Shown here: in pieces, positions 34,140-45,870 of the stretch
Position numbering within the stretch: position 1 is the first letter of the stretch
Layout: each line of letters begins with the position of its first letter
Program-made: the position numbers and the translations under genes
Assembly: GCA_014058105.1 (NCBI GenBank)
Contig: JACGCM010001272.1
Coordinates: 3,720,001 to 3,784,000 of the forward strand
Length of the DNA: 64,000 bases
Direction: 5' to 3'
Source: Kingdonia uniflora
Taxonomy: Eukaryota; Streptophyta; Magnoliopsida; Ranunculales; Circaeasteraceae
Notes under the pieces: generated by a model
Database searches by the model: none
What the model was told of the DNA's origin: nothing
What the model saw: only the letters and a program-made list of their open reading frames with translations

Positions 34140-35090
34140 CGACCAGATGGAAGTCAATGCCATCAATACTGGGGGTGAGATTCTCGATCCTGATGACTGG
34201 CGAACACCATTTATGGCTTATTTCAACAGTTCTAATCTCCCAGAAGATCCCAAAGCCAAACGTTCGTTACTAGAAACTGCCACAGATACACCATTCTCAA
34301 AGACGGATTACACCGCAAATCCCCGAACGACGTACACTTATGATGTATTTCCCAAAATGAAGCTAATACCATACTCATCAAACTCCCCGAAGGTACTTGC
34401 GGTGCTCACACTGCTAGTCGATCTATGGCTCTTCGAGCCGTAACACAAGGTTTATTCTAGTCTAATATAAAGAAACAAGCCGAAGAGTATGCAAAATACT
34501 GTGACAAATGCCAACGTCATGCTCATGACATCCGAAGCCCTTCATAATACCTCCATTGTAGCCAAGTCGCTTGGCCCATTAAACGATGGGCGATTGATCT
34601 AGTGGGCCCTTTTCCCTAAGCTTCGGGTAAATGAGAACAACTTCTGGTAGCCACAGATTACTTTACTAAATAGGTCAAAGTCGTGCCTCTATGTCAAACA
34701 AGAGAAGAAGAGGTCATCAAATTCTTATGGGAAAATATCATCACACGTTTTGGTTGCCCTCATATGATTCGATGAGATAACGGTCCGCAGTTTGCTAGGA
34801 GCAAAGTCCAAAATTTCCTCAAGAAGTACAACATTATCCTTTCCCCTTCCATACCTTATTACCCTAAGGGGAATGGAGGTCAAAGCAATCAACAAAACTA
34901 TAGTCGATGGTCTTACGAAGTGTGTTGATGAGAAAAATGGCCAATGGGATCAAGAATTACAACATGTACTCTGGGCCTATTGTACCACACCAAGAAAGGT
35001 GACAGTCTACACCTATGGAACACAATGTAGTTAGTCTTATACAACAGGCCGCGGCCACCACCTTGTTCAGCTGATGTAAATGCAGTATTA
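34140..35090 (+). pseudogene. Element B integrase with C-terminal deletion
   Basis: Zinc-binding region (CDKCQRHAHD, about 34500) and catalytic core (LVGPF near 34600, DNGPQF frame at about 34775, SIPYYPKGNGG near 34845) are recognisable but shifted and stopped. Near 35012 the sequence jumps to what corresponds to about 47121 in element C, deleting about 370 bp including the C-terminal GDLVLRR..GPYVV part. Confidence 0.8.
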
Positions 35091-35137
35091 TCAATGAACA
35101 TATTTTTTATCCTTTGAACTTCATGCCATTTTTTCTA

Positions 35138-35850
35138 GAGAATTTCTTGATCTAACCTAAGTATCACGTCAACCCTTCGACCCGATTGGTACTTGGGGGT
35201 GATCTCAAAGTTTTTCAAGTTTCCAATTCGAGCAAACTCGAGGGGCATGAATGGTCGATAGACCGGACCCTCGGGAATGCATTGGGGGCGACCACATAAT
35301 ACTTTGTTACGGTTAGGACTTTGAAGTTCAGTGAATTTCTTAATCTAACCTAAGTATCACGTCAACCCTTTGACCTGACTGATACTTGGGGGCGACCTCG
35401 AAGTTTTTCAAGTTTCCAATTCGAGCAAACCCGAGGGGCATGAATGGTCGATAGACGGGACCCTCAGGATTGCATTGGGGCAACCACACAATTCTTCATT
35501 AAGGTTAGGCCTTCGAAGTCCAGTGAATTTCTTGATCTAACCTATGTCTCGCATCAACCCTTCGACCCGACTGATACTTGGGGGTGGCCTCAAAGTTTTT
35601 TGAGTTTCCAATTCGAGCAAAACCGAGGGTCATGAATGGTCGATAGACCGGACCCTCGGGAATGTATTGGGGGCGACCACATATTATTTTATTCAGGCTC
35701 AATCCTGCGGATAGACCCGCGGGTAACCTTCGTGGTTCAATATACTTCTCGATTCGGTCAAATCTACGTATCATGTCAACCCTTCGACTTGACTAATACT
35801 CGGGGATTACCTCAAAGATTTTTAGGGATTCCAGCTCGAACCCTAACACT
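35138..35850 (+). repeat. Tandem repeats after the element B integrase
   Basis: Three full copies and one partial copy of a unit of about 192 bp, starting near 35140, 35333, 35525 and 35755. Landmarks in each: TTCTTGATCTAACCTA, CTGATACTTGGGGGCGACCT and ATGAATGGTCGATAGACCGG. The short frames across them are repeat artefacts. Confidence 0.85.
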
Positions 35851-36091
35851 AACATTCTATAGTTTGACTCACACAGACGGATACCAGCATAAAGACATAC
35901 CAGCAATTCAAGCTTAATACATGCAAGCAATTTTAATCAACTACATCAAAACAAGAAGCTCAAGTTCAAATACGTTCCACATTGTTTGAGTATTGCCTAC
36001 CAATAAAATTTAAACATCACAGCAAGATAAAAGGAGAGAGTTTGTTACAGCAAACAGACAACAAAGACATACCATTTTACCAGTACTCCAC

Positions 36092-38274
36092 TCATGCAGG
36101 AGTGGCCGCACTAACTCCTCCCACAGGTTCTTTAATAGCAACACCTCCAGTACTCTCGGCAGCAGTGCCCGCACCACCACTGACAACATCTCCTGTAATT
36201 GTACTTGTACCAACACCATCCCCTTCAGCCACAGGAACCACCACTTTATTTCCAACACCTCCACCAGTAGGATCAACTTCTATCCCCACTGCCTGCATCA
36301 CATCTTCGACAGGGGCAGATTCTGTAGTCGACGGAAAGTGCTCGAAAGTCTTGGGATTATACCACAAATTATTAATAAAATTCTTCAGAGCAGTGGTCGT
36401 TGCGCATTCCTCAGCATACTATGCCTGGTAACTTGCTCTCTGTTACTCCAGTTGTTCCTCTTTTTTAGCCAGCTTTGCCTCCAACACTTTCCATATTTGA
36501 TTACTATTGCCAGCCGCAGCCTCAAGTTCCCTTGCACAATCGGCTCTAATTTGCAAATTTTCTTTCTTTAACGCATTAATCTCGGTCTCCAACGACATCG
36601 AGGTCCCTCAAGTATGTTTCAGACTGTCCCTCACCTACTTCAGCCGCTTAGCTGTTACTCTCTGGGCTTTGGCAAAAGCTTGGGCCCAAGCATGCACCTG
36701 CTAGAATATTCGACCAGTCAGTAGTTCTCGAAGCATAGTCACCCTTTTTACATAATTTCACAATCTTAAAAAATAGTTACCTGATGCAAAGCCTTATTCA
36801 TCTGCTTCCCTACCACATCTGGGTCATTTCCGCAGAGGGTCTCTATTGACACGGCCATTACTTGAGCCTGCTCCTCCTGTTTGGCTTCATATAGCGCCCC
36901 CTCAGTGTTATCCACATCATCAACCACCTGCTCATGAGATCTCTTACGCTGAGTAGTCTTCGTCTGCTGCACTATCGAAGCTTCGGCGACAACCTTGTCC
37001 TTACCTTTGCTAGCTTGCTGCGATACATTGGGTACGACCTTGGGCACAGTCGGGTATACGGTCCCCGACCCCCCTCGCCGATCCCTCAACACATAGTTTG
37101 AATTTCGAGTCAACCTTCCTTTCTCCATCTCTATGGCCTCTGTCAAAGCATCTTCTTCCCTTCTCTTCTTTGTTGGTCTAGCAGCAACAGGAACATTTTG
37201 AAGTAATGTATCTGTCTTCTTCCACCTCTTCCTTACAATACCCAACTTCCCAAATACCCAGTTTACCAACTCCTCATCATGGTCAATCAGTTCATCAATA
37301 TACCTCCTCGGAGTCGTCAATGCTCTGCTGCTGGGTTCTGCAAAACAACGAAAGCACAAGTTTAACAACCTATTCGATCAACAAAATAAACAACCTTCTA
37401 CTGTCAACTTACTTGGATTATACACCCAGTATTGCAGCTTGTACACCTCTTCCCCTTCTGCATTATCATAATTACCCTTTACCACCACTAAATCCTTATC
37501 CCACCCACTCCCCGTCAAACACAGATCAAATAGCCACAGTTTATCTGTATGACATTGGATATGGTAAGTATCAGCCTTCTTATTGGCTTTCCTCGAGTAG
37601 AATAAAATAATATCAAACCACTCGATCAACCCCCTCTTCTTACGCTTCAACTCTACATTCATCCCCTCGAGCACCCTCATCATCTCGTAGAAGTTGTCAT
37701 TCATCTGGCGAGGAGCCACATTCCAGTAGTTCAATACTTATTTCACCAGCTTTTAAAGGGGAAGTTGCATCCCTAGTCGAATCTGGCCCCTGAAAGCCAT
37801 GAAACCCTCCCGAGGAATGTCCTTGAATGTGAATTCGGCTCATACTGGCATAAACTCAACACCCACCTTCGAAAACTTATGTTTGACCATGAATCGATTC
37901 AGTCACACTTTTTCCTAAGCTGAGACTAGCCCCAATGCTCTCCTCGAACCATCCGAACTAACACTACTATTGCTCCGCTCTCCTTCCCCTTCCTCCCTCT
38001 CATCCCCCGAAGGCTCGACACTACCTTCATTTCCCCTTCTCTCCCCTTCCTCAATCTCCTCTTCGTCACTCTCCCCGATCACTTGAGTCCTACGATGGCT
38101 CTTCCCCGAAGCTCCAACTTCTGGTACTATCACAGCTAATAGGGTGTCAATCACAATTTCTAACATTTCTATGTTGCTGCTCTCACCCCCTCAGCCTTGA
38201 CCAGATACACTCGAGTCATTTTCTTCGACCATCTCATCTATCAGCCTCATCCTCGAAGCTTGACGGGTACGCAT
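36092..38274 (-). pseudogene. Element B large antisense gene (spliced, Tat aORF-like)
   Basis: The minus strand carries a gene with introns opposite to gag-pol. ATG at 38274 (MRTRQASRMRLIDEM), an acidic first coding exon to 37413, a 75-bp intron (37338-37412, GTAAGT...TTTTGCAG), an exon 37337-36781 rich in K/R/E with a nuclear-signal-like KKRREED, an 83-bp intron (36698-36780), and a last exon with a heptad coiled coil (ETEINALKKENLQIRADCAR) and a Gly/Val-rich tail ending at 36092. Exon 1 also holds a folded-looking segment (WFDIILFYSRKANKKADTYH). In-frame stops near 38220, 37910, 37770 and 36630 mark decay. A homologous gene in C has the same splice sites. Related to antisense ORFs known in Tat elements; function unknown. 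Confidence 0.75.
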
Positions 38275-38579
38275 TATACCCTGCAGAAGAAGAGGTATGC
38301 AATTAGATCGATATACTCGACTATTACATTTCGATCTCACATTATGTTTTACCCTCTCCAAATTGCCCCGCAGTCGAATGTTTGACTTTAACCCCAGTCA
38401 ATCCCTCACACTGGGCTGTACCTCAAGCTACTTAGGTTACCCCTTTCCTCGGTTAGGCCATTACCAATAAAAACCCTAGCAATACCAACCCCACAATATA
38501 AATAATAGACAAATACAGTAAAAGGAAAGACACAACAGAATTACAAATCACATATTTACGAAGGAAATCTGAAGATACC
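38275..38579 (-). other. 5'-UTR intron of the element B antisense gene
   Basis: Donor TAG/GTATCT at 38579/38578 and acceptor TTCTTCTGCAG at 38281-38291, six bases upstream of the ATG. The same arrangement occurs in C. Confidence 0.65.
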
Positions 38580-38731
38580 TATTCGAATGGTTCAAATCTT
38601 TAAGCAATAATGAAGCATCTTTCTCTCCTCTCCAACAAGTTGTACCACAATAATAGAGTATGTGTTTCTTCTCCTCCTCTATTTTCTCTATCTTTGAATG
38701 ATTAGGAACAATAAATTTCTCCTCTCACCTC

Positions 38732-38739
38732 TTTAAATA
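38732..38739 (-). promoter_or_regulatory. TATA-like box of the element B large antisense gene
   Basis: TATTTAAA on the minus strand, about 150 bases upstream of the UTR donor. The equivalent in C is ATTTAAAGG (50581-50589) and in A TATAAAAA (60952-60959). Confidence 0.5.
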
Positions 38740-39535
38740 CCACCTCACCAAAATAAAATTGCCTCGATTTCTCCACTCACCATCATTACCACTCCTCCAC
38801 TCCCCCTCATTTTTTGGCTGAAATGTGTTTTGACATGATTACCCTTAACTACTTACACGTGCGTATTACATGCTCGCATCAAATAATTTTTTATACACCT
38901 CTCGAACCTTCTGGCACCCTGCCCGAAGCTGTCAACTCAATCCTGCATATCACTTCCACCTTCTTTCCCATAACCCGAGGAAACATCATGATGACCTACA
39001 GGGCACTCTGCCCTAGGCATAGTACCGCCTCTAAGATGTCAGCTGTCACGGCTACTTGCAGTCGGAGCCCATATGCCTTCGGCATCAGAAATTTTTAAAC
39101 CTCTCCTGATCCCGTTTGTGAACCTTCGACCCATACACATAAAGTACTAGAACCTTCGACCAAGATTTTTTGATTATATGACACTACTCAAGTTCCTTGC
39201 CATTTTTAATCGTGTTTAACTTTCGACAAGTGCTACCACGCCTACCATACACATTAAGTATTCGAAACTCACTCAAATTTCTTACCATTTTTGGTCGTTT
39301 TGCTACTTAAGTTCGAAGTTCGAGCATCAATACTGCGCCTATACTATCCTCGTTTATATTACACATTGCTAGTTTGCTACCACAGTTTGGCAAAAGTAAA
39401 TTTCTATTATATAAACATACGGACATACATCAACAGGAAAGGGAAATAGAACAGCAACAACCAAAACTACATAACAAAAAACATTTACCAACCTCCCACC
39501 GCCACCACCACTACCACCAAGACTCCCCAATTTAC
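38740..39535. other. Intergenic DNA between the two antisense units of B
   Basis: No frame is shared with C. The stretch around 38815-39050 is similar to C 50655-50950 and so is an old part of the element (upstream region of the large antisense gene). Confidence 0.5.
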
Positions 39536-39853
39536 AGACGGGGTAGTTCTTGCAGAGCCCTACCTCCTCGTCTTCAACTCGGTCTTCTGCATCGATCTCG
39601 TCCTCGGCCATGCACTTCTGAAAGAAATACTGGTTGCTGGCGCTCAGGTTCATCCACTGCAGCACCCTCTACCGATGTGCATACGACATCCCACCAATTG
39701 GCTCATCTGGCTCCAGCTCGACTAAATCTGGCATCACCCAGTCCAGACCGTGATTGCCAAAGAATTTCTCCTTCAACACCGCCGCCTTATCTTATATGCG
39801 ACGCTCTCGGGCTTCCATCCATTTCTGGTATCGGGTATTTGAGGTAGTTTCCA
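39530..39853 (-). pseudogene. Element B small antisense ORF, decayed
   Basis: Counterpart of the intact 108-codon frame in C. It starts METTSNTRYQKWMEARERRI at 39853, has stops after ARERRI and after MSYAHR, then continues with VLQWMNLSASNQYFFQKCMA and the acidic tail to CPVCK-like NYPVCK. The stop codon is lost (TTG where C has TAG). A TATAAATA box lies at 39913-39920 on the same strand, about 60 bases upstream of the ATG. Confidence 0.7.
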
Positions 39854-39912
39854 TGGCTTCAGTTATGCAAAGAAGAAGATGGAGATAGCCTGTAACTTGC
39901 CCTAATATCCCT

Positions 39913-39920
39913 TATTTATA
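39913..39920 (-). promoter_or_regulatory. TATA box of the element B small antisense ORF
   Basis: TATAAATA on the minus strand, about 60 bases before the ATG at 39853. The match in C at 51770-51777 is about 68 bases before its ATG. Confidence 0.6.
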
Positions 39921-40074
39921 CCGGAATTAAGGGTAATTAATTACCTCTTAATCAATTCATCTCTTAATTTCTCCCCTCAAAATTGGCCACATTCGACCAG
40001 TCAACTCTTCAACTTCCCATGCCCAACTGTTTTCTCAGCACACGCCATCTGCACCAATTTTCGAGGCCCCTGCT

Positions 40075-40087
40075 GAGAGGGGGCGAA
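40075..40087 (+). other. Element B polypurine tract
   Basis: GAGAGGGGGCGAA directly before the 3' LTR start TGTAGTGG, identical to the tract in C. Confidence 0.85.
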
Positions 40088-40687
40088 TGTAGTGGCCTAC
40101 TCGCAGCCTTTTAACATAAGTCAAATGCTCGAAGGCTACATCAAAGCCTACATAAAGACTCGAAGCCTAAAAAGATAATAACTAAGTCCACAAAGCCTTT
40201 CGAGACTAATCGAACACTTGAAGGCATCATCGAAGCTAACTACCATAGGTGAAGATAGAGGAGTAGTGCCAAAACTCAGTCCTAGTACCAGAAATACTTC
40301 GGCCATGGACATGGTTGAAGTCAAACACGTCAGACAGCCAGCTCACCAAACAGAACAGAAAAATAAGCCGCTAGACAACTACAGTGCCAGAACCAACAAC
40401 TAGAGTGTCAGACCCAACAACAATAGTAATAGAACTGACTCTGGGTACAAGTCAGTTATCCCCAAAGGATATACATGTAACTTGATCTCCCATGGTGACT
40501 CAGCCCTTTCTATACTCTATAAATAGGAAGGAGGAGGCACGATGAAGGGGTTAGAAAATTTCTCTCGCTAAGCCTTACAAGATTACCTTCGAATACCCTG
40601 TAATAATCTACTATTTGATCCCTCGACAAATATGATATATATCATTTCCCCTTAAAATATTCACTAGAGGTCGTAGAGTAACCTATT
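40088..40687 (+). repeat. Element B 3' LTR, first part
   Basis: Starts TGTAGTGGCCTACTCGCAGC and runs in parallel with the 5' LTR to GAGTAACCTATT, where element C is inserted. TATAAATA at 40518-40525. The remaining LTR is at 52709-52848. Confidence 0.9.
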
Positions 40688-41446
40688 TGTAGTAGCCTAT
40701 TCGCAACCTTCTAGCACCAATCGAACACCCGAAGGCTACATCAAAGCCTACCTAGAGATCCGAAGCCCAGTAAGACGATAGCTGTGTCCACGATGCCTTC
40801 CAAGACTAATCGAACACTCGAAGGAACCATCGAAGCCAACCACTGTAGTCGAGGATAGATGAGCAGTGCATGAACTCCGCATCAGTACCAAAAGTACTTT
40901 GACCATGGTCACACACGGTCGAAGGTAGACATGTCAGGCAGCTAGATCACCAGATAGAATAGAGAAACAAGCCGCTCGACAACTACAGTGCCAAATCCAA
41001 CAACCATAGTGCCAGAACCAACAACTATGATGTCAGAACCGACAACTACAATGTCAGAACTGACTCTGGGTACAAGTCAGTTGTCCCCAAAGGATATGCA
41101 TGTATCTTTACCCCCCATGGTGACTCAGTATTTTCTATATGCTATAAATAAGAGGGAAGATGCACTAGGAAGGGGTTGGAAAAACTATCCCACAAAGCCT
41201 TAGCAAATTACCTTCGAATACCCTGTAACTCCACACAGTTCGAACCTTCGACTACCTATGACATATATAACAATTCTCTTAAAAATCCTCGCTAGAGGTC
41301 ATGGAGCATCTCATTCTAGGACTCCACTCAAGTGTGTTAGTATATTAGTATTGTTTACTATTATATTGGATACTTGCAAATCCCTATATGAGGATAATCC
41401 AGTGGTACAAGATCTAGTTTCCCCTCAATGAAACTTGGCCCCTACA
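40688..41446 (+). repeat. Element C 5' LTR (759 bp)
   Basis: TGTAGTAGCCTATTCGCAAC ... CCCCTACA. Minisatellite at 40978-41063 and TATAAATA at 41143-41150. Confidence 0.93.
41143..41150 (+). promoter_or_regulatory. TATA box of the element C 5' LTR
   Basis: TATAAATA, matched by TATAAATA at 52405-52412 in the 3' LTR. Confidence 0.7.
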
Positions 41447-41463
41447 TTTGGCGCCGTCTGAGT
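41447..41463 (+). other. Element C primer-binding site
   Basis: TTTGGCGCCGTCTGAGT follows the LTR directly. The first 14 bases match the Tat-type site of A; later bases differ. Confidence 0.75.
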
Positions 41464-41530
41464 TATCTCACCCTACCAAACTCCCATCACCTTTTTCTCT
41501 TCCCTTTTTTATCCCTCACAGCCATCTTCA

Positions 41531-43300
41531 ATGGCCCCCACCCTTCGCTCTACTTCCGCCCTTGTCCGCAACTACGCCGGCGGAGTGGCCACTCAGCTCA
41601 CCCTCCTTACCCAACAATTCGCTCAAGCTGAGGAGCGACACCGCAATCAGTTATACCTCGAGCGTTAAGAGCATCACCAAGAGTTCGAGGCTGAACGGCA
41701 GTGTCGTTTAGATGATACAGATAGACAATATCATGCCCTCGACGATCTGCGCAATACAGTTCACGAGTTGTAACAATTTCAAACTCAAGACGCACCTCCG
41801 CCCTCTCGAGTACCTGCCTCGTCACGTGTTTCTGCACGCGCCCGGCTTGGCCCCCGGCTGCTTATTGAAGTACCCCCGGTCCATCTTGGCACCGAGGGTG
41901 GGTGCTCCCCATACCATTTTACCTGCCAGATTGATCCACCTTGGTGTACACCTCACAAAAGATTCTTCTTACTCCACTCTTCGAACTACTCGATACCCCA
42001 AATGCCGCCCGACGCGAGAACATCTCGGGGAGCGTAGCGCTAAACTTACGCCGAACATTCGGTCTCATCTTCCTCAACCGCGGCCTTCTCCCCCTCATCC
42101 TGCCTATCTTACTCTATAGGAACTCGACCCCAAAATCTACACCGCTATCCGCATCAGTGCGAGCCCCACATCAAACTCTTGAAGTCAGTTAAACAGCCCC
42201 CTCTGCCCTAAACTCCTCGCTATCGAAGTGCCTCTAAATTTGTATGCTTCTAAAATAAGCAAATTCTGCAATACCAACCCCCAATCCCACATCCTTGAAT
42301 TCCAAAATTCCTTAAGCCTTTATTCCATGGCTGACCACCTGTTGCGTCGACTATTTTACACCAACCTCACAGACAGCCCTCTCAGATGGTACCATAGCCT
42401 CTCCAATGATTCTATCCAAAGTTTCGAACAACTTTTGGCCCTTTTCATCGCCCAGTTTGCCTTTAACAAGGACTGCGAGGTCTGAGTTGATGCCCTCTTC
42501 AACTTCTGCAAATCCCCTAACGAAACCCTTGAAGCCTTCGCCAAGCGGTTTCTAGACGAGTCGCGCAAAGTTGAGACCTCGACTGTATGAACGCCGTTCT
42601 GGCATACTCTAACGCTCTCCCAGATAATAATCATGTAAGAGTATATTGTGCTTCATAAACCACAAACCCTCGAGGAGATGTTATCCAAAGTTAATGGGTA
42701 CATCGACCTCGAGCGCCTCCGCGAGTCAAATCGCCAGGGGTAAGCTTCGACCACCAATCAGAACAAACCTTGACAACCTTCTACACCCATGGTCGCTCCT
42801 GTCTCACAGGAGACTGAAAGCCAAAAATGCCCACACTCTGATGACAATTCTACTGAGGCCCACAAAAAATGACCCAAGACGGTCCTGCCCAAGCTCACTG
42901 CTCCCATCAGCACCCTTCTCCCCAAAATTCAGGCCGACCCCATATGGCGTACCCCCTTCCCCATTGGGGTGAAACAAGGTAAACTTTACTGCCAGAATCA
43001 TAAATATAACTGCCACCACACCAACAAATGCTACGCTCTGTAACGCTCTCTCGAAATAATTCTTAAGGTGGGTCGTCTACATCAATATGTTGTTGACCTC
43101 CCCAGCTACCTCGACGGGTCGTACCTTAAGCCTCCAACCCGCCCCAACTGTCGACCCAGCCGAGGTACACATCTACCAACTTCATCTCATCGAGGTCAAC
43201 AATATCGGTAATGACCATTCTAAAAGCAAGCGCAAGCGTGTTGAAGAATGCTGCAAGCTTACCTACCAGGAGAATCTCCTGATCCTTCTACTAGAATTGA
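41531..43300 (+). pseudogene. gag: Element C gag
   Basis: Starts MAPTLRSTSALVRNYAGGVA at ATG 41531, with stops at about 41666 and 41771. The capsid domain lies near 42228-42780 (SMADHLLRRLFYTNLTDSPL, RWYHSLSND, then EEMLSKVNGYIDLERLRES). A nonsense codon at 42484 and a shift near 42580 break it. At about 42988-43050 is a knuckle-like YCQNHKYNCHHTNKCYAL, followed by LHQYVVDLPSYLDGS, the conserved Tat gag-protease linker. Confidence 0.82.
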
Positions 43301-43740
43301 GCTAATACCCTCGACCTGAGGGCATCTCATTTATTGACTGTGACACTTCCCATGTTCGCTTCCCCCACTCTGATCCCTTAGTCATTATGATCAAGGTCAA
43401 ACACCTCGTCCTCCATACCATGCTCATCGATACGGGTAGTGTAACTGACATACTGTTCCTTCAGACTGTTCGAGCCATGCAGAAAACTGACCTCATCACC
43501 CTGGCTGATGTCGAACTTAAAAGATTCAATGGTACCACCAATGTTGCTATCGATTGTATTAGCCTGCCTGTCACTACAGTGCTAGTTACAATCCAAACCA
43601 GCTTTCTCGTCATTGACAAGAAATTTGAGTATCTAGGCATCCTTGGGCGCGACTGACTCCATGCCATGAGAGCCATACCTTCGACTTATCGCCAAACACT
43701 TCGTTTCTCTACCCCTTGTGGTACGTGGAATATAAAAGGC
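43300..43740 (+). pseudogene. Element C protease
   Basis: Open at 43387-43656 with LIDTGSVTDILFL (D at about 43429), DCISLPVTTVLVTIQTSFLV and LGILGRD, then a TGA where B has a Tyr codon. The upstream lead-in ISFIDCDTSHVRFPHSDPL matches B. Confidence 0.82.
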
Positions 43741-43839
43741 TCTCAGCGCCTTGCCCGCTCATGCGAGCACCCGGAGATCGATCAAACCCGAAAACTTGTC
43801 AAGCAACCATAACAATCAATGTCTTTATCTATCCCCATA

Positions 43840-45430
43840 CCTTCGATGCCAACTACCACACCTATCGAGCCTACTACCTATATCAAACTTGACAGTCCTG
43901 GTCGAGGTACATTCATTAGTATTTTTTTAGATGAGGCCAAATGCCTCGAACTCATTGACTTCCTTTGAGCAAATAAAGACATCTTTGCCTGGACATTCCA
44001 TGAGATGCCCGTTGTTGACCCCACTTTAGCATGTCATCAAATCGACCTCATCCCTCAGTCTCAGTGAAATAGAAGAAGCGTAAGTTGGCCCCACAGCTTC
44101 GAGAAGCTGTAAACCTTGAAGTCGATAAACTTCTAGCCACGGGATTCATCAGAGAAGTCAAGTACGCTGTCTGGATCTCCAATATTGTTGTTGTCCCTAA
44201 GAAGAACGGCAAGATAAGAATTTGCGTTGACTTCACAAACCTTAACAAACACACACCGAAGGACAGCTTTCCCCTCTCAATTATTTCAGTACTCTTGGAT
44301 GCCACAGCCGGCCATGAGCAACTATCGATGATGGACGCGGCTTCAGGTTACAATCAGGTACCCCTCTCCTCCCCGAGGACTAGCTTAAAACTTCGTTTAT
44401 TATTGAAAAAGGTCTTTACTACTTTAATGTCATGCCCTTCAGCCTTAAAAATGTGGTTGCCACTTACCAACGTCTTGTTACCACCATGTTTAAACCTTTG
44501 CTTGGCAAGTCGGTTAAAGTATATATCGACGACATATTATGCAAAAGTCTCCAAAAAAGTACCCACATCTAGGACCTAACCGAAGTCTTCTCGATACTTC
44601 AAACATACAACATAAAGTTTAACCCAGACAAATGCTAAATCTGGTGTTTTGTCGACAATTTTTTAGGCCACCTCATCAGCAAACGTGGTATCGAGATCGA
44701 CCCCACACATATCTGAGCCCTCATCGATATGCCTTCCCCTCTAACAAAAAAAGATGTCCAAAAGGTTATTGGCAAGATAGCCACCCTTAACCATTTTATA
44801 TCCAAATCCTCTGACCACTGTGCCTGGCTTTTCTCCATTACGCGACCAAGGCATCCACAAGGCCAAAAAGAGAACCAACCCCAAAATCAATTGAACACCT
44901 AATTACTAATAGGCCTTTGTCAAACTCAAAACTTACTTTGGTCGACCACCCATCATCAACACCCCTATCAAAGGTGAGAAGCTTTCTTTATACCTGGAAG
45001 TTATAAAGATTTCTATCAGTTCAGTCCTTATTCGACTCGACTCCAGCATCGAAAAACCCGTGTACTTTATCAGCAAAATCTTGACGCCTGCTGGGACTCG
45101 ATATACAAAGCTCAAGAGATTGCTCCTCATCCTCGTTTACACTGCTCGAAAGCTCAAACCATACTTTCAAGCTCATCCTATAAGTGTTATCACCAGTTGC
45201 CCTCTTCGAGAGATACTCAGCAAGAAGGAAAAATCCAGACGGGTACAACAGTGGTCTTTTTATCTTGGTAAACATGACATCACATTTGAGAAGCAAATAT
45301 CTCATAAAGGCCAAGCAGTTGTGGATTTCTTTGCCGACTTCCCAGTCAAAGGCATCGATTGGGAAAAACACGAAGATGATCTACGAGAGGACCAAACCAA
45401 ACTGAATGACCCTTGGAACCCTAACACAGG
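43840..45430 (+). pseudogene. pol: Element C reverse transcriptase and RNase H
   Basis: The open stretch 44085-44579 covers RT fingers and palm (REAVNLEVDKLLATGFIREV, KIRICVDFTNLNKHTPKDSF, LSMMDAASGYNQVP) before a shift near 44360. VYIDDILCKS lies at about 44518-44548. The RNase H domain is largely open at 45060-45434 (YFISKILTPAGTRYTKLKRL, VQQWSFYLGKHDITFEKQ). Shifts and stops between 44580 and 45060 separate the parts. Confidence 0.87.
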
Positions 45431-45433
45431 TTA

Positions 45434-45870
45434 GCGTCTCTTTACAGATAGATTAGTCGGACCTAACAGTTCGGGGATCAGTGTTGTTCTGGCCACCCCT
45501 ACCATTAACAAAATTAAAAAGGCCATCAAGTTAAACTTCGAATACTCTAACAATGTGGCTGAGTATGAAGCCTTGATATATGGCCTAGATCTCATACTCG
45601 AACTTGGTGTTCCTAAACATGCAGTATTCACAGATTCTTAACTTGTTCATAGGCAGTACACCGGTGAAAATCAGGCCAACGGTCGCATGGCTGAGTATTC
45701 TGTTCCCGTTTGCCAGCGCATGGACCGTTTTTCCAAAAAATCTTCTATTACTCATTACCCTCGAGGCGAAAACAGACATACTAATGTCCTCGCCTATATA
45801 GCAACCATGTTAGGCCAGTCCGAATCTCGAACACTCATTATCAAAGTACTCGAACGCCCAAGTATCGACC
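45434..45870 (+). pseudogene. Element C second RNase H
   Basis: After the 45434 stop: LFTDRLVGPNSSGISVVL, NNVAEYEALIYGLDL and VFTDS, then a TAA after VFTDS. The end is intact in 45687-46187 (SSITHYPRGENRHTNVLAYI). These are the conserved acidic motifs of the Tat-type extra RNase H. Confidence 0.82.
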
